Of a stretch of 64,000 nucleotides of DNA, positions 8,162 through 15,123 are shown piece after piece (within the stretch, counting starts at the first letter, position 1; every line of letters begins with the position of its first letter). Source of the DNA: an uncultured Dorea sp. (lineage in GTDB: Bacteria > Bacillota > Clostridia > Lachnospirales > Lachnospiraceae); contig CAJTQA010000005.1 of NCBI GenBank assembly GCA_910578455.1, positions 1 through 64,000 of the forward strand, in the 5' to 3' direction. The position numbers and the translations under genes were made by a program. The notes below the pieces were generated by a model, which ran no database searches, was not told the origin of the DNA, and saw only the letters and a program-made list of their open reading frames with translations.

Positions 8162-8190
8162 TTGAAAAAGAGGGATGCATATGATAACAT
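8162..8190 (+). promoter_or_regulatory. Promoter for the Cys/His repeat protein
   Basis: TTGAAA (8162-8167), a 17-base spacer and TAACAT (8185-8190) lie 66 bases before the start at 8257. Confidence 0.45.
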
Positions 8191-8256
8191 AGCTACAAAA
8201 GCAAGAAAGAGCGGAGCAATCCACAGGAATTAAAGGACAGGGTGAGGAGGCATATC

Positions 8257-8847
8257 ATGAACATTAAAAAAACGATTCTGATTTTGGCAGCGGCTTTTCT
8301 TGTATTGCAGACGCCTGTTACTGCGGCGGCGCATGGACACGGGGGACATCATGGGGGCGGCAGCAATAGTGCGGGCAGGACATATGGATCGTGCAGGGTA
8401 TCAGGGTGCAATGCCGCGGGAGAGCATCAGCATGGCAGAAAGAGCTATGACGGGCATCACGGGAACTGCGTGACATACAGGCAGTGCACAGTATCGGGCT
8501 GCAGGAAGGCAAAGGGGCACACGCATCACGGAAAATACTATTACGGACATTCCGGGAAAAAGAGATACAGGCAGTGCAAAGTGTCGGGCTGCGAAAAGAC
8601 AAAAAGGCATAAGCACCGCGGGAAGTATTATTACGGGCACTCCCACAGCTGTATAACGTACAGCCAATGCACGGCGCCGGGCTGTGAAAAGACAAAGAAA
8701 CATAAACACAGCGGGTGCTATTATTACGGGCACTCTGACGGCAGCACGGTGTACAGCCAGTGCACGGTGCCGGGGTGTAAGAAGACAAAACTGCACAGGC
8801 ATAACGGCGAGTGTTATTATGGACATTCGGCGATGAAGACATATTAG
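8257..8847 (+). CDS. Secreted Cys/His-rich tandem-repeat protein
   Basis: A 196-residue protein with a clear signal peptide (MNIKKTILILAAAFLVL, cleavage probably after the TAA/AHG alanines). A short His/Gly-rich segment (HGHGGHHGGG) follows. Then come five repeats of 30-32 residues, each of the form C-x3-GC-x5-H-x-H-x-G-x2-YYGHS-x4-Y-x-Q; the first is the most divergent (SYDGHH). The paired cysteines and histidines in each unit suggest metal binding or disulfide bonding outside the cell, but that is inference. GAGGAGG immediately upstream (8243-8249) makes 8257 the start; the in-frame GTG at 8242 overlaps the ribosome site. It stands alone, with its own promoter and a strong downstream hairpin. 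No named family is recognised. Confidence 0.8.
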   Translation: MNIKKTILILAAAFLVLQTPVTAAAHGHGGHHGGGSNSAGRTYGSCRVSGCNAAGEHQHGRKSYDGHHGNCVTYRQCTVSGCRKAKGHTHHGKYYYGHSGKKRYRQCKVSGCEKTKRHKHRGKYYYGHSHSCITYSQCTAPGCEKTKKHKHSGCYYYGHSDGSTVYSQCTVPGCKKTKLHRHNGECYYGHSAMKTY

Positions 8848-8883
8848 CAGAAACGGAATGGGAGATACAGGGAATAGTATCTG

Positions 8884-8940
8884 CGCCGGCATTTTTACAG
8901 AGAGCTTTTCGACAAAAACAGTTCTGTAAAAATGCCGGCG
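8884..8940 (+). terminator. Long hairpin after the repeat protein
   Basis: CGCCGGCATTTTTACAGA (8884-8901) is perfectly inverted at 8923-8940, an 18-bp stem with a 21-base loop. No clear T-tract follows, so it may be a terminator in either direction or a structural repeat. A related fragment (AAAATGCCGG) recurs at about 8969. Confidence 0.5.
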
Positions 8941-9091
8941 TATGTGTTTCCTGAAAGTTTAGATGCTGAAAATGCCGGAAAACGCCGTCGAACGGTGTCC
9001 TACAGTTGTAAGGAAAAATAGTTCTAATTCAGGGTGTCCGTTCATAAATTATATGGACGGAGAAATACGATTGGAGAAGGGAGAAAAATTT

Positions 9092-9721
9092 ATGTCAGAT
9101 AAGATCATTGAAAACAATCAGGTAACCATTATGGGAGAAATCGTATCCGAGTTTACGTTCAGCCACGAGGTGTTTGGAGAAGGGTTCTACATGGTAGACG
9201 TAAGCGTAAGAAGGCTCAGCAACTCTGTGGACACGATCCCGGTCATGATATCCGAGAGGCTGATTGACGTGAACGAGGATTATACAGGAGAGTTTCTGAT
9301 GGTAAGCGGTCAGTTCCGTTCTTATAACCGGCACGATGAACAAAAGAACAGGCTTGTATTATCTGTATTCGCAAGAGAAGTGTCTTTTATCGAGGAGGAA
9401 CTGGATGGTGCCAAGACAAACAGCATACTGCTGGATGGGTACATATGCAAGCTGCCAATCTACCGCAAGACCCCTCTGGGGAGAGAAATCGCGGATCTTT
9501 TGCTGGCAGTGAACCGCCCTTATGGGAAGTCGGATTATATTCCCTGCATCTGCTGGGGAAGAAATGCCAGATTCGCATCTGCCTTTGAGGTGGGCGAGCA
9601 TGTGCAGATCCTGGGGCGCATCCAGAGCAGGGAGTATGTGAAGAAACTTTCTGAGACGGAGACAGAGAAACGGACCGCTTATGAGGTGTCTGTAAGTAAA
9701 TTGGAGTGTATGGAGGAATAA
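9092..9721 (+). CDS. Single-stranded DNA-binding-like protein with two OB folds
   Basis: A 209-residue protein resembling an SSB family whose chain contains two OB-type halves. The first half runs VTIMGEIVSEFTFSHEVFGEGFYMVDVSVRR, then LMVSGQFRSYN; the second runs ILLDGYICKLPIYRKTPLGREIADLLLAVNR, then YIPCICWGRNARFA and VQILGRIQSREY. The second half carries the most SSB-like pattern (DGY, TPLGREIADL, IPCICWG, GRIQSREY). It lacks the acidic C-terminal DDDIPF tail that canonical SSB uses to recruit partners, so it is probably an accessory rather than the main SSB. The frame is open further upstream, but the chosen ATG has a GAAGGGAG site and fits the family. Confidence 0.75.
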   Translation: MSDKIIENNQVTIMGEIVSEFTFSHEVFGEGFYMVDVSVRRLSNSVDTIPVMISERLIDVNEDYTGEFLMVSGQFRSYNRHDEQKNRLVLSVFAREVSFIEEELDGAKTNSILLDGYICKLPIYRKTPLGREIADLLLAVNRPYGKSDYIPCICWGRNARFASAFEVGEHVQILGRIQSREYVKKLSETETEKRTAYEVSVSKLECMEE

Positions 9722-9737
9722 ATCTTGGACGTCTTCA

Positions 9738-9766
9738 TTGACATCATGTTTGATTGATGATAGGAT
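9738..9766 (+). promoter_or_regulatory. Promoter for dapA
   Basis: Perfect TTGACA (9738-9743), a 17-base spacer and TAGGAT (9761-9766) lie 40 bases before dapA. Confidence 0.7.
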
Positions 9767-9805
9767 GATATTTATAGGAAACCTTATGAAATCAGGAGGG
9801 CTATG

Positions 9806-10696
9806 ATGGCAATTTTTACAGGGGCTGGAGTGGCGATAGTCACACCATTTAATGAAGACGGGAACATTAATCGCGATAAACTTGACGAGCTGATTGACTT
9901 CCACTGCGGACATGGCACGGACAGCATCATTGTCTGCGGCACTACAGGAGAATCGGCGACGATGACGGAAGAAGAGCATATCGAATGTGTGAAGTTCACT
10001 ATTGACAGGGTAAAGGGTCGTCTTCCGGTAATCGCCGGAACGGGGTCTAACTGCACGAAAACGGCGGTCGATATGTCGAAAGAGGCGGCGGATTATGGAG
10101 CGGACGGCCTCCTGCTTGTGACGCCGTATTACAACAAGGCGACGCAGGCAGGCCTGATCGCGCATTATACAGAGGTGGCCAAGGCGGTGAAAGCACCGAT
10201 TATCATGTACAGCGTCGCCAGCAGGACGGGATGCAATATTGAGCCCGCCACGGCTGCGAAGCTTATAAAGGATGTTGACAATATTGTGGGAATCAAGGAG
10301 GCATCCGGCAGCATCTCGCAGGTGGCAAAGATCGTGGAGATGACTGACGGCAACCTTGACTTGTATTCTGGCAATGACGACCAGATCGTGCCTCTTATGG
10401 CGTTGGGGGCAAAGGGAGTGATCTCTGTACTGTCTAATGTTGCTCCGCAGGAGACTCACGATATATGCGAGCTGTTCTTCCGGGGAGACGTTAAGGGCAG
10501 CCGAGAACTTCAGCTTAAGGCACTGCCCCTTATCGAACAGCTTTTCTGCGAAGTGAATCCGATACCGGTGAAACGCGCGATGGCTCTTATGGGGATGGAC
10601 TGCGGGCCGTTACGCATGCCGCTTACTCAGCTTTCAGCAGAGCATGAGGAGTCTCTGGCAAAAGCAATGAAAGATTTCGGAATTACGTTAGTGTAA
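9806..10696 (+). CDS. dapA: 4-Hydroxy-tetrahydrodipicolinate synthase
   Basis: DapA condenses pyruvate with aspartate semialdehyde in the first committed step to diaminopimelate and lysine. The 296-residue TIM-barrel protein shows GTTGESATM (active-site threonines), the tyrosine in YSVASRTG and the Schiff-base lysine in GIKEASGS (about residue 164). ATG codons occur at both 9803 and 9806; AGGAGG at 9794-9799 is 6 bases from the second and only 3 from the first, so 9806 is preferred. A TTGACA-type promoter precedes it, and dapB follows after a possible partial terminator. With hom and lysC at 18.8-22.5 kb, the window holds much of aspartate-family synthesis. Confidence 0.97.
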   Translation: MAIFTGAGVAIVTPFNEDGNINRDKLDELIDFHCGHGTDSIIVCGTTGESATMTEEEHIECVKFTIDRVKGRLPVIAGTGSNCTKTAVDMSKEAADYGADGLLLVTPYYNKATQAGLIAHYTEVAKAVKAPIIMYSVASRTGCNIEPATAAKLIKDVDNIVGIKEASGSISQVAKIVEMTDGNLDLYSGNDDQIVPLMALGAKGVISVLSNVAPQETHDICELFFRGDVKGSRELQLKALPLIEQLFCEVNPIPVKRAMALMGMDCGPLRMPLTQLSAEHEESLAKAMKDFGITLV

Positions 10697-10713
10697 TATC
10701 AGGTAAGTATATA

Positions 10714-10762
10714 AAGGATGTCATGGCCCGCATGAGCGGCATGGTGATGTCCTTTTACTTTT
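10714..10762 (+). terminator. Hairpin between dapA and dapB, possible attenuating terminator
   Basis: AAGGATGTCAT (10714-10724) pairs with GTGATGTCCTT (10744-10754) in an 11-bp stem with wobble pairs, followed by TTTTACTTTT. It could reduce read-through from dapA into dapB. Confidence 0.45.
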
Positions 10763-10795
10763 GCAATCAAAAGGAAAACAAAGGAGGATATATTT

Positions 10796-11554
10796 ATGGT
10801 ACGTGCAATTATGCATGGATGCAACGGGCGCATGGGGCGCGTGATCACCGGGCTTATCCGGGAGGACGATGCCATTGAGATAGTGGCAGGAGTGGACGCA
10901 TATACTGGTATAGATAATGATTACCCGGTCTTTGAGAGCATTGAAAAATGCGGCGTGGATGCGGATGTGGTGATTGACTTTTCCAACGCTGCGGCAGCGG
11001 ACGGGCTGCTTAAGTTCTGCGTGGAAAAAAAGATGCCGGTAGTCTTGTGCTCTACCGGATTGTCAGAGGAGCAGCTAAATCTGGTGGAGGAGAGCGCAAA
11101 AAAGACGGCAGTCCTAAAATCTGCCAACATGTCTGTGGGAATCAATCTTCTCTTAAAGCTCTTAAAAGATGCCACGAAGGTTCTTGCCCCGGCAGGATAC
11201 GACATTGAGATCATCGAGAAACACCACAACCAGAAACTGGACGCGCCGAGCGGAACGGCAATCGCGCTGGCTGATTCAATCAACGAGACGATGGGGAACT
11301 CGTTTGAATACACATATGACAGGAGCAGAGAACGCAAAAAACGCGGAACAAGAGAAATCGGCATGTCGGCAGTGCGCGGCGGCACCATTGTAGGGGAACA
11401 TGAAGTGCTGTACGCAGGCCCGGATGAGGTGATTGAGTTCAGGCATACCGCTTACTCCAGAGGCGTCTTCGGAAAAGGAGCCATAGAGGCAGCCAAATTC
11501 CTGGCAGGAAAACCGGCAGGCCGCTACGATATGTCCGACGTCATCCAGTTATAA
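10796..11554 (+). CDS. dapB: 4-Hydroxy-tetrahydrodipicolinate reductase
   Basis: DapB reduces the DapA product with NAD(P)H towards diaminopimelate. The 252-residue product starts with the dinucleotide-binding loop GCNGRMGRV, has CSTGLSEEQ and SANMSVGINLL, and carries the catalytic EKHHNQKLDAPSGTA motif with the essential histidine and lysine. A C-terminal GVFGKGAIEAA is typical. AAAGGAGG lies 9 bases before the ATG. It is separated from dapA by 99 bases containing a hairpin. Length and motifs are normal. Confidence 0.97.
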   Translation: MVRAIMHGCNGRMGRVITGLIREDDAIEIVAGVDAYTGIDNDYPVFESIEKCGVDADVVIDFSNAAAADGLLKFCVEKKMPVVLCSTGLSEEQLNLVEESAKKTAVLKSANMSVGINLLLKLLKDATKVLAPAGYDIEIIEKHHNQKLDAPSGTAIALADSINETMGNSFEYTYDRSRERKKRGTREIGMSAVRGGTIVGEHEVLYAGPDEVIEFRHTAYSRGVFGKGAIEAAKFLAGKPAGRYDMSDVIQL

Positions 11555-11560
11555 AAAGTA

Positions 11561-11695
11561 TGTCTGGAGCGGAGGCTCGGTGCAGCCCAGGCCGCTAATT
11601 TTGAATAAGTATGTCAGCAGCCAGGAATCAAATACATGTGTCTGGAGCGGAGGATAAGCGCCAGCCTCGGAGCGAAAGACATATGTATCTGATTC
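11561..11695. repeat. Repeated, partly palindromic intergenic element before fbp
   Basis: The 15-base sequence TGTCTGGAGCGGAGG occurs at 11561-11575 and again at 11639-11653. The second copy lies within a larger dyad: GAATCAAATACATGTGTCT (11625-11643) pairs with AGACATATGTATCTGATTC (11677-11695), with 17 of 19 positions Watson-Crick, one wobble and one mismatch. The pattern resembles a repetitive extragenic palindromic element that could also fold as an fbp leader RNA. Copy number elsewhere in the genome cannot be judged. Confidence 0.65.
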
Positions 11696-11738
11696 CGTTC
11701 TGCAACCACAAAAATACAAAATTGGGAGGAAAACCTTT

Positions 11739-13691
11739 ATGAAAGAGTTAGAAGCACGTTATCTGGAGAGGCTGTCGGAGATTTATCCGACGATAGCAAA
11801 AGCCTCGACAGAGATTATAAACCTTCAGTCAATCCTGAACTTGCCGAAAGGCACGGAGCATTTCATCACGGATATTCATGGGGAGTACGAGGCGTTTTCC
11901 CATGTGCTCAAGAACGGCTCAGGAGCAGTGCGGCGAAAGATTGACGAGGTATTTGGGAACACGCTGACAAACAAAGATAAGCAGACGCTGGCGACACTTA
12001 TTTATTATCCGAAGGAGAAGATGACAAGGATCAAAAAAGCCGAGGACAATATGGAGGACTGGTATAAGATCACGCTTTACCGCCTGATCGAAGTGTGCAA
12101 GTGCACTGCCAGCAAGTATACCCGCTCGAAGGTACGCAAGTCGCTGCCGCCGGAGTTTGCCTATGTAATTGAAGAACTGATTACAGAGAAGGCAGAGGTC
12201 TCGGACAAGGAATCTTATTATAATTCTATTGTGAGCACGATCATTGAGATTGGCAGGGCAGAGGATTTTATCATTGCACTCAGCGAGCTTGCACAGAGGC
12301 TTACGGTAGACCATCTGCATATTGTGGGGGACATTTATGACAGAGGGCCGGGGCCGCACATTATAATGGACAGGCTTAAAGATTACCATTCGGTTGACAT
12401 ACAGTGGGGAAACCATGATGTTTTGTGGATGGGGGCCGCAACCGGGCAGAGGGGATGCATCGCCAATGTCATCCGCATATGCGCCAGATATGGTAATCTT
12501 GATATTCTGGAGGATGGTTACGGAATCAACCTCCTCCCCCTGGCTTCGTTTGCCATGAATACATACAGGGAAGACCCTTGCGAATGTTTCCAGCTGAAGG
12601 GTGAGCCGGAGTACGGAGCCAGCGAGATGATGCTTGACATTAAGATGCATAAGGCGATGTCTGTGATCCAGTTCAAGGTAGAAGGGCAGATCATAAAGGC
12701 GAATCCTGAGTTTGGCATGGAGGACAGAAACCTTCTCCACCATATAGACTATGCGGAAGGAACAATCGAGATAGACGGGAAAATTTATAAAATGAAAGAC
12801 TGCAACTTCCCGACGGTGAATCCTGCAGACCCGTATGCGCTTACGGCGGAGGAAGAGGACATCATGCACCGTCTGGAAAAGGCGTTCCAGAATTGCGGGA
12901 GGCTGCAGAAACATATGCGGTTCCTGCTGAACAAGGGAGCGCTGTACAAAGTACACAACGGAAACCTGCTCTATCATGGCTGCGTGCCGCTTGATGAAGA
13001 CGGCAGTTTCAAGACGGTCCGTGTCTACGGAAAGGAGTATAAAGGCCGCTCCCTTTACGAGGTGCTGGAAGGATATGTGAGAAAAGGCTTTTATGCGCTG
13101 GATGAAAAGGAGCGGGAACGGGGGAAAGATTTGATGTGGTATATCTGGCTGCATGAGAATTCCCCGTTGTTTGGGAAAAACAAGATGGCTACCTTTGAAC
13201 GGTATTTCCTGGACGAAAAGGAGCTCCACAAAGAAAAAAAGAATCCTTATTACGAGCTTTTGGAGGATGAGGAGACGGTAAATAATATTTTAAGAGAATT
13301 TGAGCTTGACCCGGAGGAATCTCATATTATCAACGGGCATGTGCCTGTAAAGACAAAAAAAGGAGAAAGCCCTGTTAAGTGCAATGGGAAAGTCCTTGTT
13401 ATTGACGGCGGATTTTCAAAGGCTTACCAGAAGGAGACTGGCATCGCGGGGTATACGCTCATCTACAATTCTCACGGTATGATACTTGCCGCCCACGACC
13501 CTTTTGAATCCACGGAGGCTGCTATTGAAAAAGAAAATGACATCCATGCGAGGAGCGTGACGGTAAAGAGGATGCCGGAGCGGAAACTGGTGGGAGATAC
13601 CGATATCGGAAAAGAGCTGAAAGAACAGATAAAAGATTTGGAGCGCCTTCTTACATCGTATCGTACAGGCAGGATTGCGGAGAAGATGTAG
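11739..13691 (+). CDS. fbp: Fructose-1,6-bisphosphatase class III
   Basis: This 650-residue enzyme removes the 1-phosphate of fructose 1,6-bisphosphate for gluconeogenesis. Class III is the large Firmicute form with a calcineurin-like metallophosphatase fold. Metal-site motifs are seen in order: FITDIHGEYEAF (about 43-54), HIVGDIYDRGPGPH, WGNHDVLWMGAA, and IINGHVPVK towards the C-terminus. GGGAGG lies before the ATG. The gene stands alone after a structured 184-base intergenic region with repeats. The broken enolase at the left edge makes the state of central glycolytic genes in this strain of interest. Confidence 0.96.
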   Translation: MKELEARYLERLSEIYPTIAKASTEIINLQSILNLPKGTEHFITDIHGEYEAFSHVLKNGSGAVRRKIDEVFGNTLTNKDKQTLATLIYYPKEKMTRIKKAEDNMEDWYKITLYRLIEVCKCTASKYTRSKVRKSLPPEFAYVIEELITEKAEVSDKESYYNSIVSTIIEIGRAEDFIIALSELAQRLTVDHLHIVGDIYDRGPGPHIIMDRLKDYHSVDIQWGNHDVLWMGAATGQRGCIANVIRICARYGNLDILEDGYGINLLPLASFAMNTYREDPCECFQLKGEPEYGASEMMLDIKMHKAMSVIQFKVEGQIIKANPEFGMEDRNLLHHIDYAEGTIEIDGKIYKMKDCNFPTVNPADPYALTAEEEDIMHRLEKAFQNCGRLQKHMRFLLNKGALYKVHNGNLLYHGCVPLDEDGSFKTVRVYGKEYKGRSLYEVLEGYVRKGFYALDEKERERGKDLMWYIWLHENSPLFGKNKMATFERYFLDEKELHKEKKNPYYELLEDEETVNNILREFELDPEESHIINGHVPVKTKKGESPVKCNGKVLVIDGGFSKAYQKETGIAGYTLIYNSHGMILAAHDPFESTEAAIEKENDIHARSVTVKRMPERKLVGDTDIGKELKEQIKDLERLLTSYRTGRIAEKM

Positions 13692-13734
13692 ATGGAAAAA
13701 ATTCCCAGACATGATAAGTATATATTTTCTTAAT

Positions 13735-13766
13735 TTGCAGATATTACTAGCAACAAGTATTACTTG
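13735..13766 (+). promoter_or_regulatory. Possible promoter with overlapping palindrome before the acidic lipoprotein
   Basis: TTGCAG (13735-13740), a 17-base spacer and TATTAC (13758-13763). The palindrome CAAGTA-T-TACTTG (13754-13766) overlaps the -10 and could be an operator. The -10 match is weak. Confidence 0.3.
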
Positions 13767-13808
13767 ATAAACAGATAAATATACATGAACATGAAAGGGA
13801 GACGAAAC

Positions 13809-14138
13809 ATGAAACAGTTAAAAAGATTATTTCTCGCACTTCTCTGTGTGGGAACGATTGCAGGCATGACGGCCTGCGGAAGCAATGAGAATGCAGATGA
13901 CAACGGCGCCGGACAGGATGGTACGACCCAGAACGGAAAGGCTGATGATGCCGGAGATGTAAATGACGCAACAAACGGAAACGAGAACCAGAATGGAGAT
14001 GGCGAGGGAGTTGTGGATGAAATCGGCGACGATGTAAAGGACGGCATGGATGACCTTGGCGACGATGTAAAGGACGGCGTAGACAATAATAACGGAGATA
14101 ACAATGACAGCCGCGACAAGACAGAGACAGACCGGTAA
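13809..14138 (+). CDS. Small acidic repeat lipoprotein
   Basis: A 109-residue lipoprotein. The N-terminus MKQLKRLFLALLCVGTIAGMTACG is a signal peptide ending in a lipobox (MTAC), so the mature protein would be anchored by a lipidated cysteine on the outer face of the membrane. The rest is low-complexity and strongly acidic: rich in Asp, Asn, Gly and Glu, with a repeated DDVKDGMDDLGDDVKDGVD segment near residues 75-95. No catalytic motif is visible. GGGAG lies 9 bases before the ATG. A terminator follows closely. Function unknown; Asp/Asn-rich tails can bind divalent cations, but this is only a guess. Confidence 0.75.
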   Translation: MKQLKRLFLALLCVGTIAGMTACGSNENADDNGAGQDGTTQNGKADDAGDVNDATNGNENQNGDGEGVVDEIGDDVKDGMDDLGDDVKDGVDNNNGDNNDSRDKTETDR

Positions 14139-14142
14139 GCGG

Positions 14143-14183
14143 AACAAGGGATGGGCAGCTTTTGCATGCCCGTCCTTGTTTTT
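14143..14183 (+). terminator. Rho-independent terminator after the acidic lipoprotein
   Basis: AACAAGGGATGGGCA pairs with TGCCCGTCCTTGTT (one bulge), followed by TTT. It sits between the lipoprotein and hisA. Confidence 0.75.
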
Positions 14184-14210
14184 GCATCACGGGAAAAAAT
14201 GTGGTACACT
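14182..14210 (+). promoter_or_regulatory. Promoter for hisA
   Basis: TTGCAT (14182-14187), a 17-base spacer and TACACT (14205-14210), with a TGG extended -10 in front. It begins where the upstream terminator ends. Confidence 0.55.
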
Positions 14211-14240
14211 TGTAGGCAGTATATTTTAGAGGAGGCATGT

Positions 14241-15011
14241 ATGAGATTCAGGCCATGTATTGACATACATAACGGGAAGGTAAAACAAATTGTGGGCGGA
14301 AGCCTTAAAGATGAAGAAAACCATGCGGAAACAAACTTTACGTCAGAGAGACGGGCAGGATATTTTGCGGAGATGTACCAAAGAGACGGGCTTTCGGGGG
14401 GGCATGTCATCCTGCTTAATCCGCCGGCCTCGGAGTATTACGGGGAGACCCTTAAGCAGGCAGAGGAAGCCCTGGCAGCATATCCGGGAGGACTTCAGGC
14501 CGGAGGGGGCATACGGGCGGACAATGCGGAAAAGTTTCTTGACATGGGGGCAAGCCATGTAATCGTGACGTCCTATGTGTTCCAGGAGGGGCGGATACGC
14601 TGGGAGAATCTTGAGAAACTAAAGCGCGCAGTCGGAAAGGAAAGAATCGTGGTGGATTTAAGCTGCCGGAAAAAGGACGGGGATTATTATATCGTGACGG
14701 ACCGCTGGCAAAAATTTACGGAAGTAAAGCTGAACCGGGAACTGCTTTGCGAGATCGGAGGGTACTGCGACGAATTTCTCGTCCATGGCGTGGATGTGGA
14801 GGGAAAGGCAGGCGGCGTGGACGAGCGGCTGGCGCGGATCCTGGGCGGGTGCGGAAATAAAAACGTGACCTATGCGGGGGGGATCGGAAATATGGACGAC
14901 CTTCGGAGATTTCAGGAGATTACCGGAGGAAGGGTTGATTTTACAATCGGAAGCGCGCTGGATATTTTTGGTGGAAAACTGCCTTATAATATGATAAAAT
15001 GCTACACATAG
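14241..15011 (+). CDS. hisA: Eukaryotic-type HisA, phosphoribosylformimino-AICAR ribotide isomerase
   Basis: HisA catalyses the Amadori isomerisation of ProFAR in histidine synthesis. The 256-residue TIM barrel starts MRFRPCIDIHNGKVKQIVGG, as in fungal and plant HIS6 rather than the usual bacterial form. It has LQAGGGIRADNAEKFLDMGASHVIVTS, IVVDLSCRKKDGDYYIVTD, DVEGKAGGVDE and YAGGIGNMDDL. The N-terminal aspartate (CIDIH) and the DVEGK aspartate fit the catalytic pair. It is alone here, with its own promoter and no other his genes, unlike a standard his operon. GAGGAGG precedes the ATG; the open frame upstream of it overlaps the terminator and is not coding. Confidence 0.88.
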   Translation: MRFRPCIDIHNGKVKQIVGGSLKDEENHAETNFTSERRAGYFAEMYQRDGLSGGHVILLNPPASEYYGETLKQAEEALAAYPGGLQAGGGIRADNAEKFLDMGASHVIVTSYVFQEGRIRWENLEKLKRAVGKERIVVDLSCRKKDGDYYIVTDRWQKFTEVKLNRELLCEIGGYCDEFLVHGVDVEGKAGGVDERLARILGGCGNKNVTYAGGIGNMDDLRRFQEITGGRVDFTIGSALDIFGGKLPYNMIKCYT

Positions 15012-15055
15012 CCGCAGCCTATCTGTAACGATATTGTGAACACTTTGCAAATTGG

Positions 15056-15084
15056 TTGAATTGGGGTATGGATAGTGTTAAAAT
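15056..15084 (+). promoter_or_regulatory. Promoter for secA
   Basis: TTGAAT (15056-15061), a 17-base spacer and TAAAAT (15079-15084), 39 bases before the secA ATG. Confidence 0.65.
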
Positions 15085-15123
15085 GAAGTTTAGGCAAATT
15101 TACGGATAAGGAGTTTTTTCGGA

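Noticed and set aside
8318..8842. 174-residue minus-strand open frame opposite the Cys/His repeat gene
   Set aside because: It mirrors the repeats of the real gene, lacks a ribosome site and would encode Cys/Ser/Arg-rich shadow sequence.
11919..13229. 436-residue minus-strand open frame opposite fbp
   Set aside because: fbp is a clear full-length family member; the reverse frame has no recognisable domain and is a product of codon bias.
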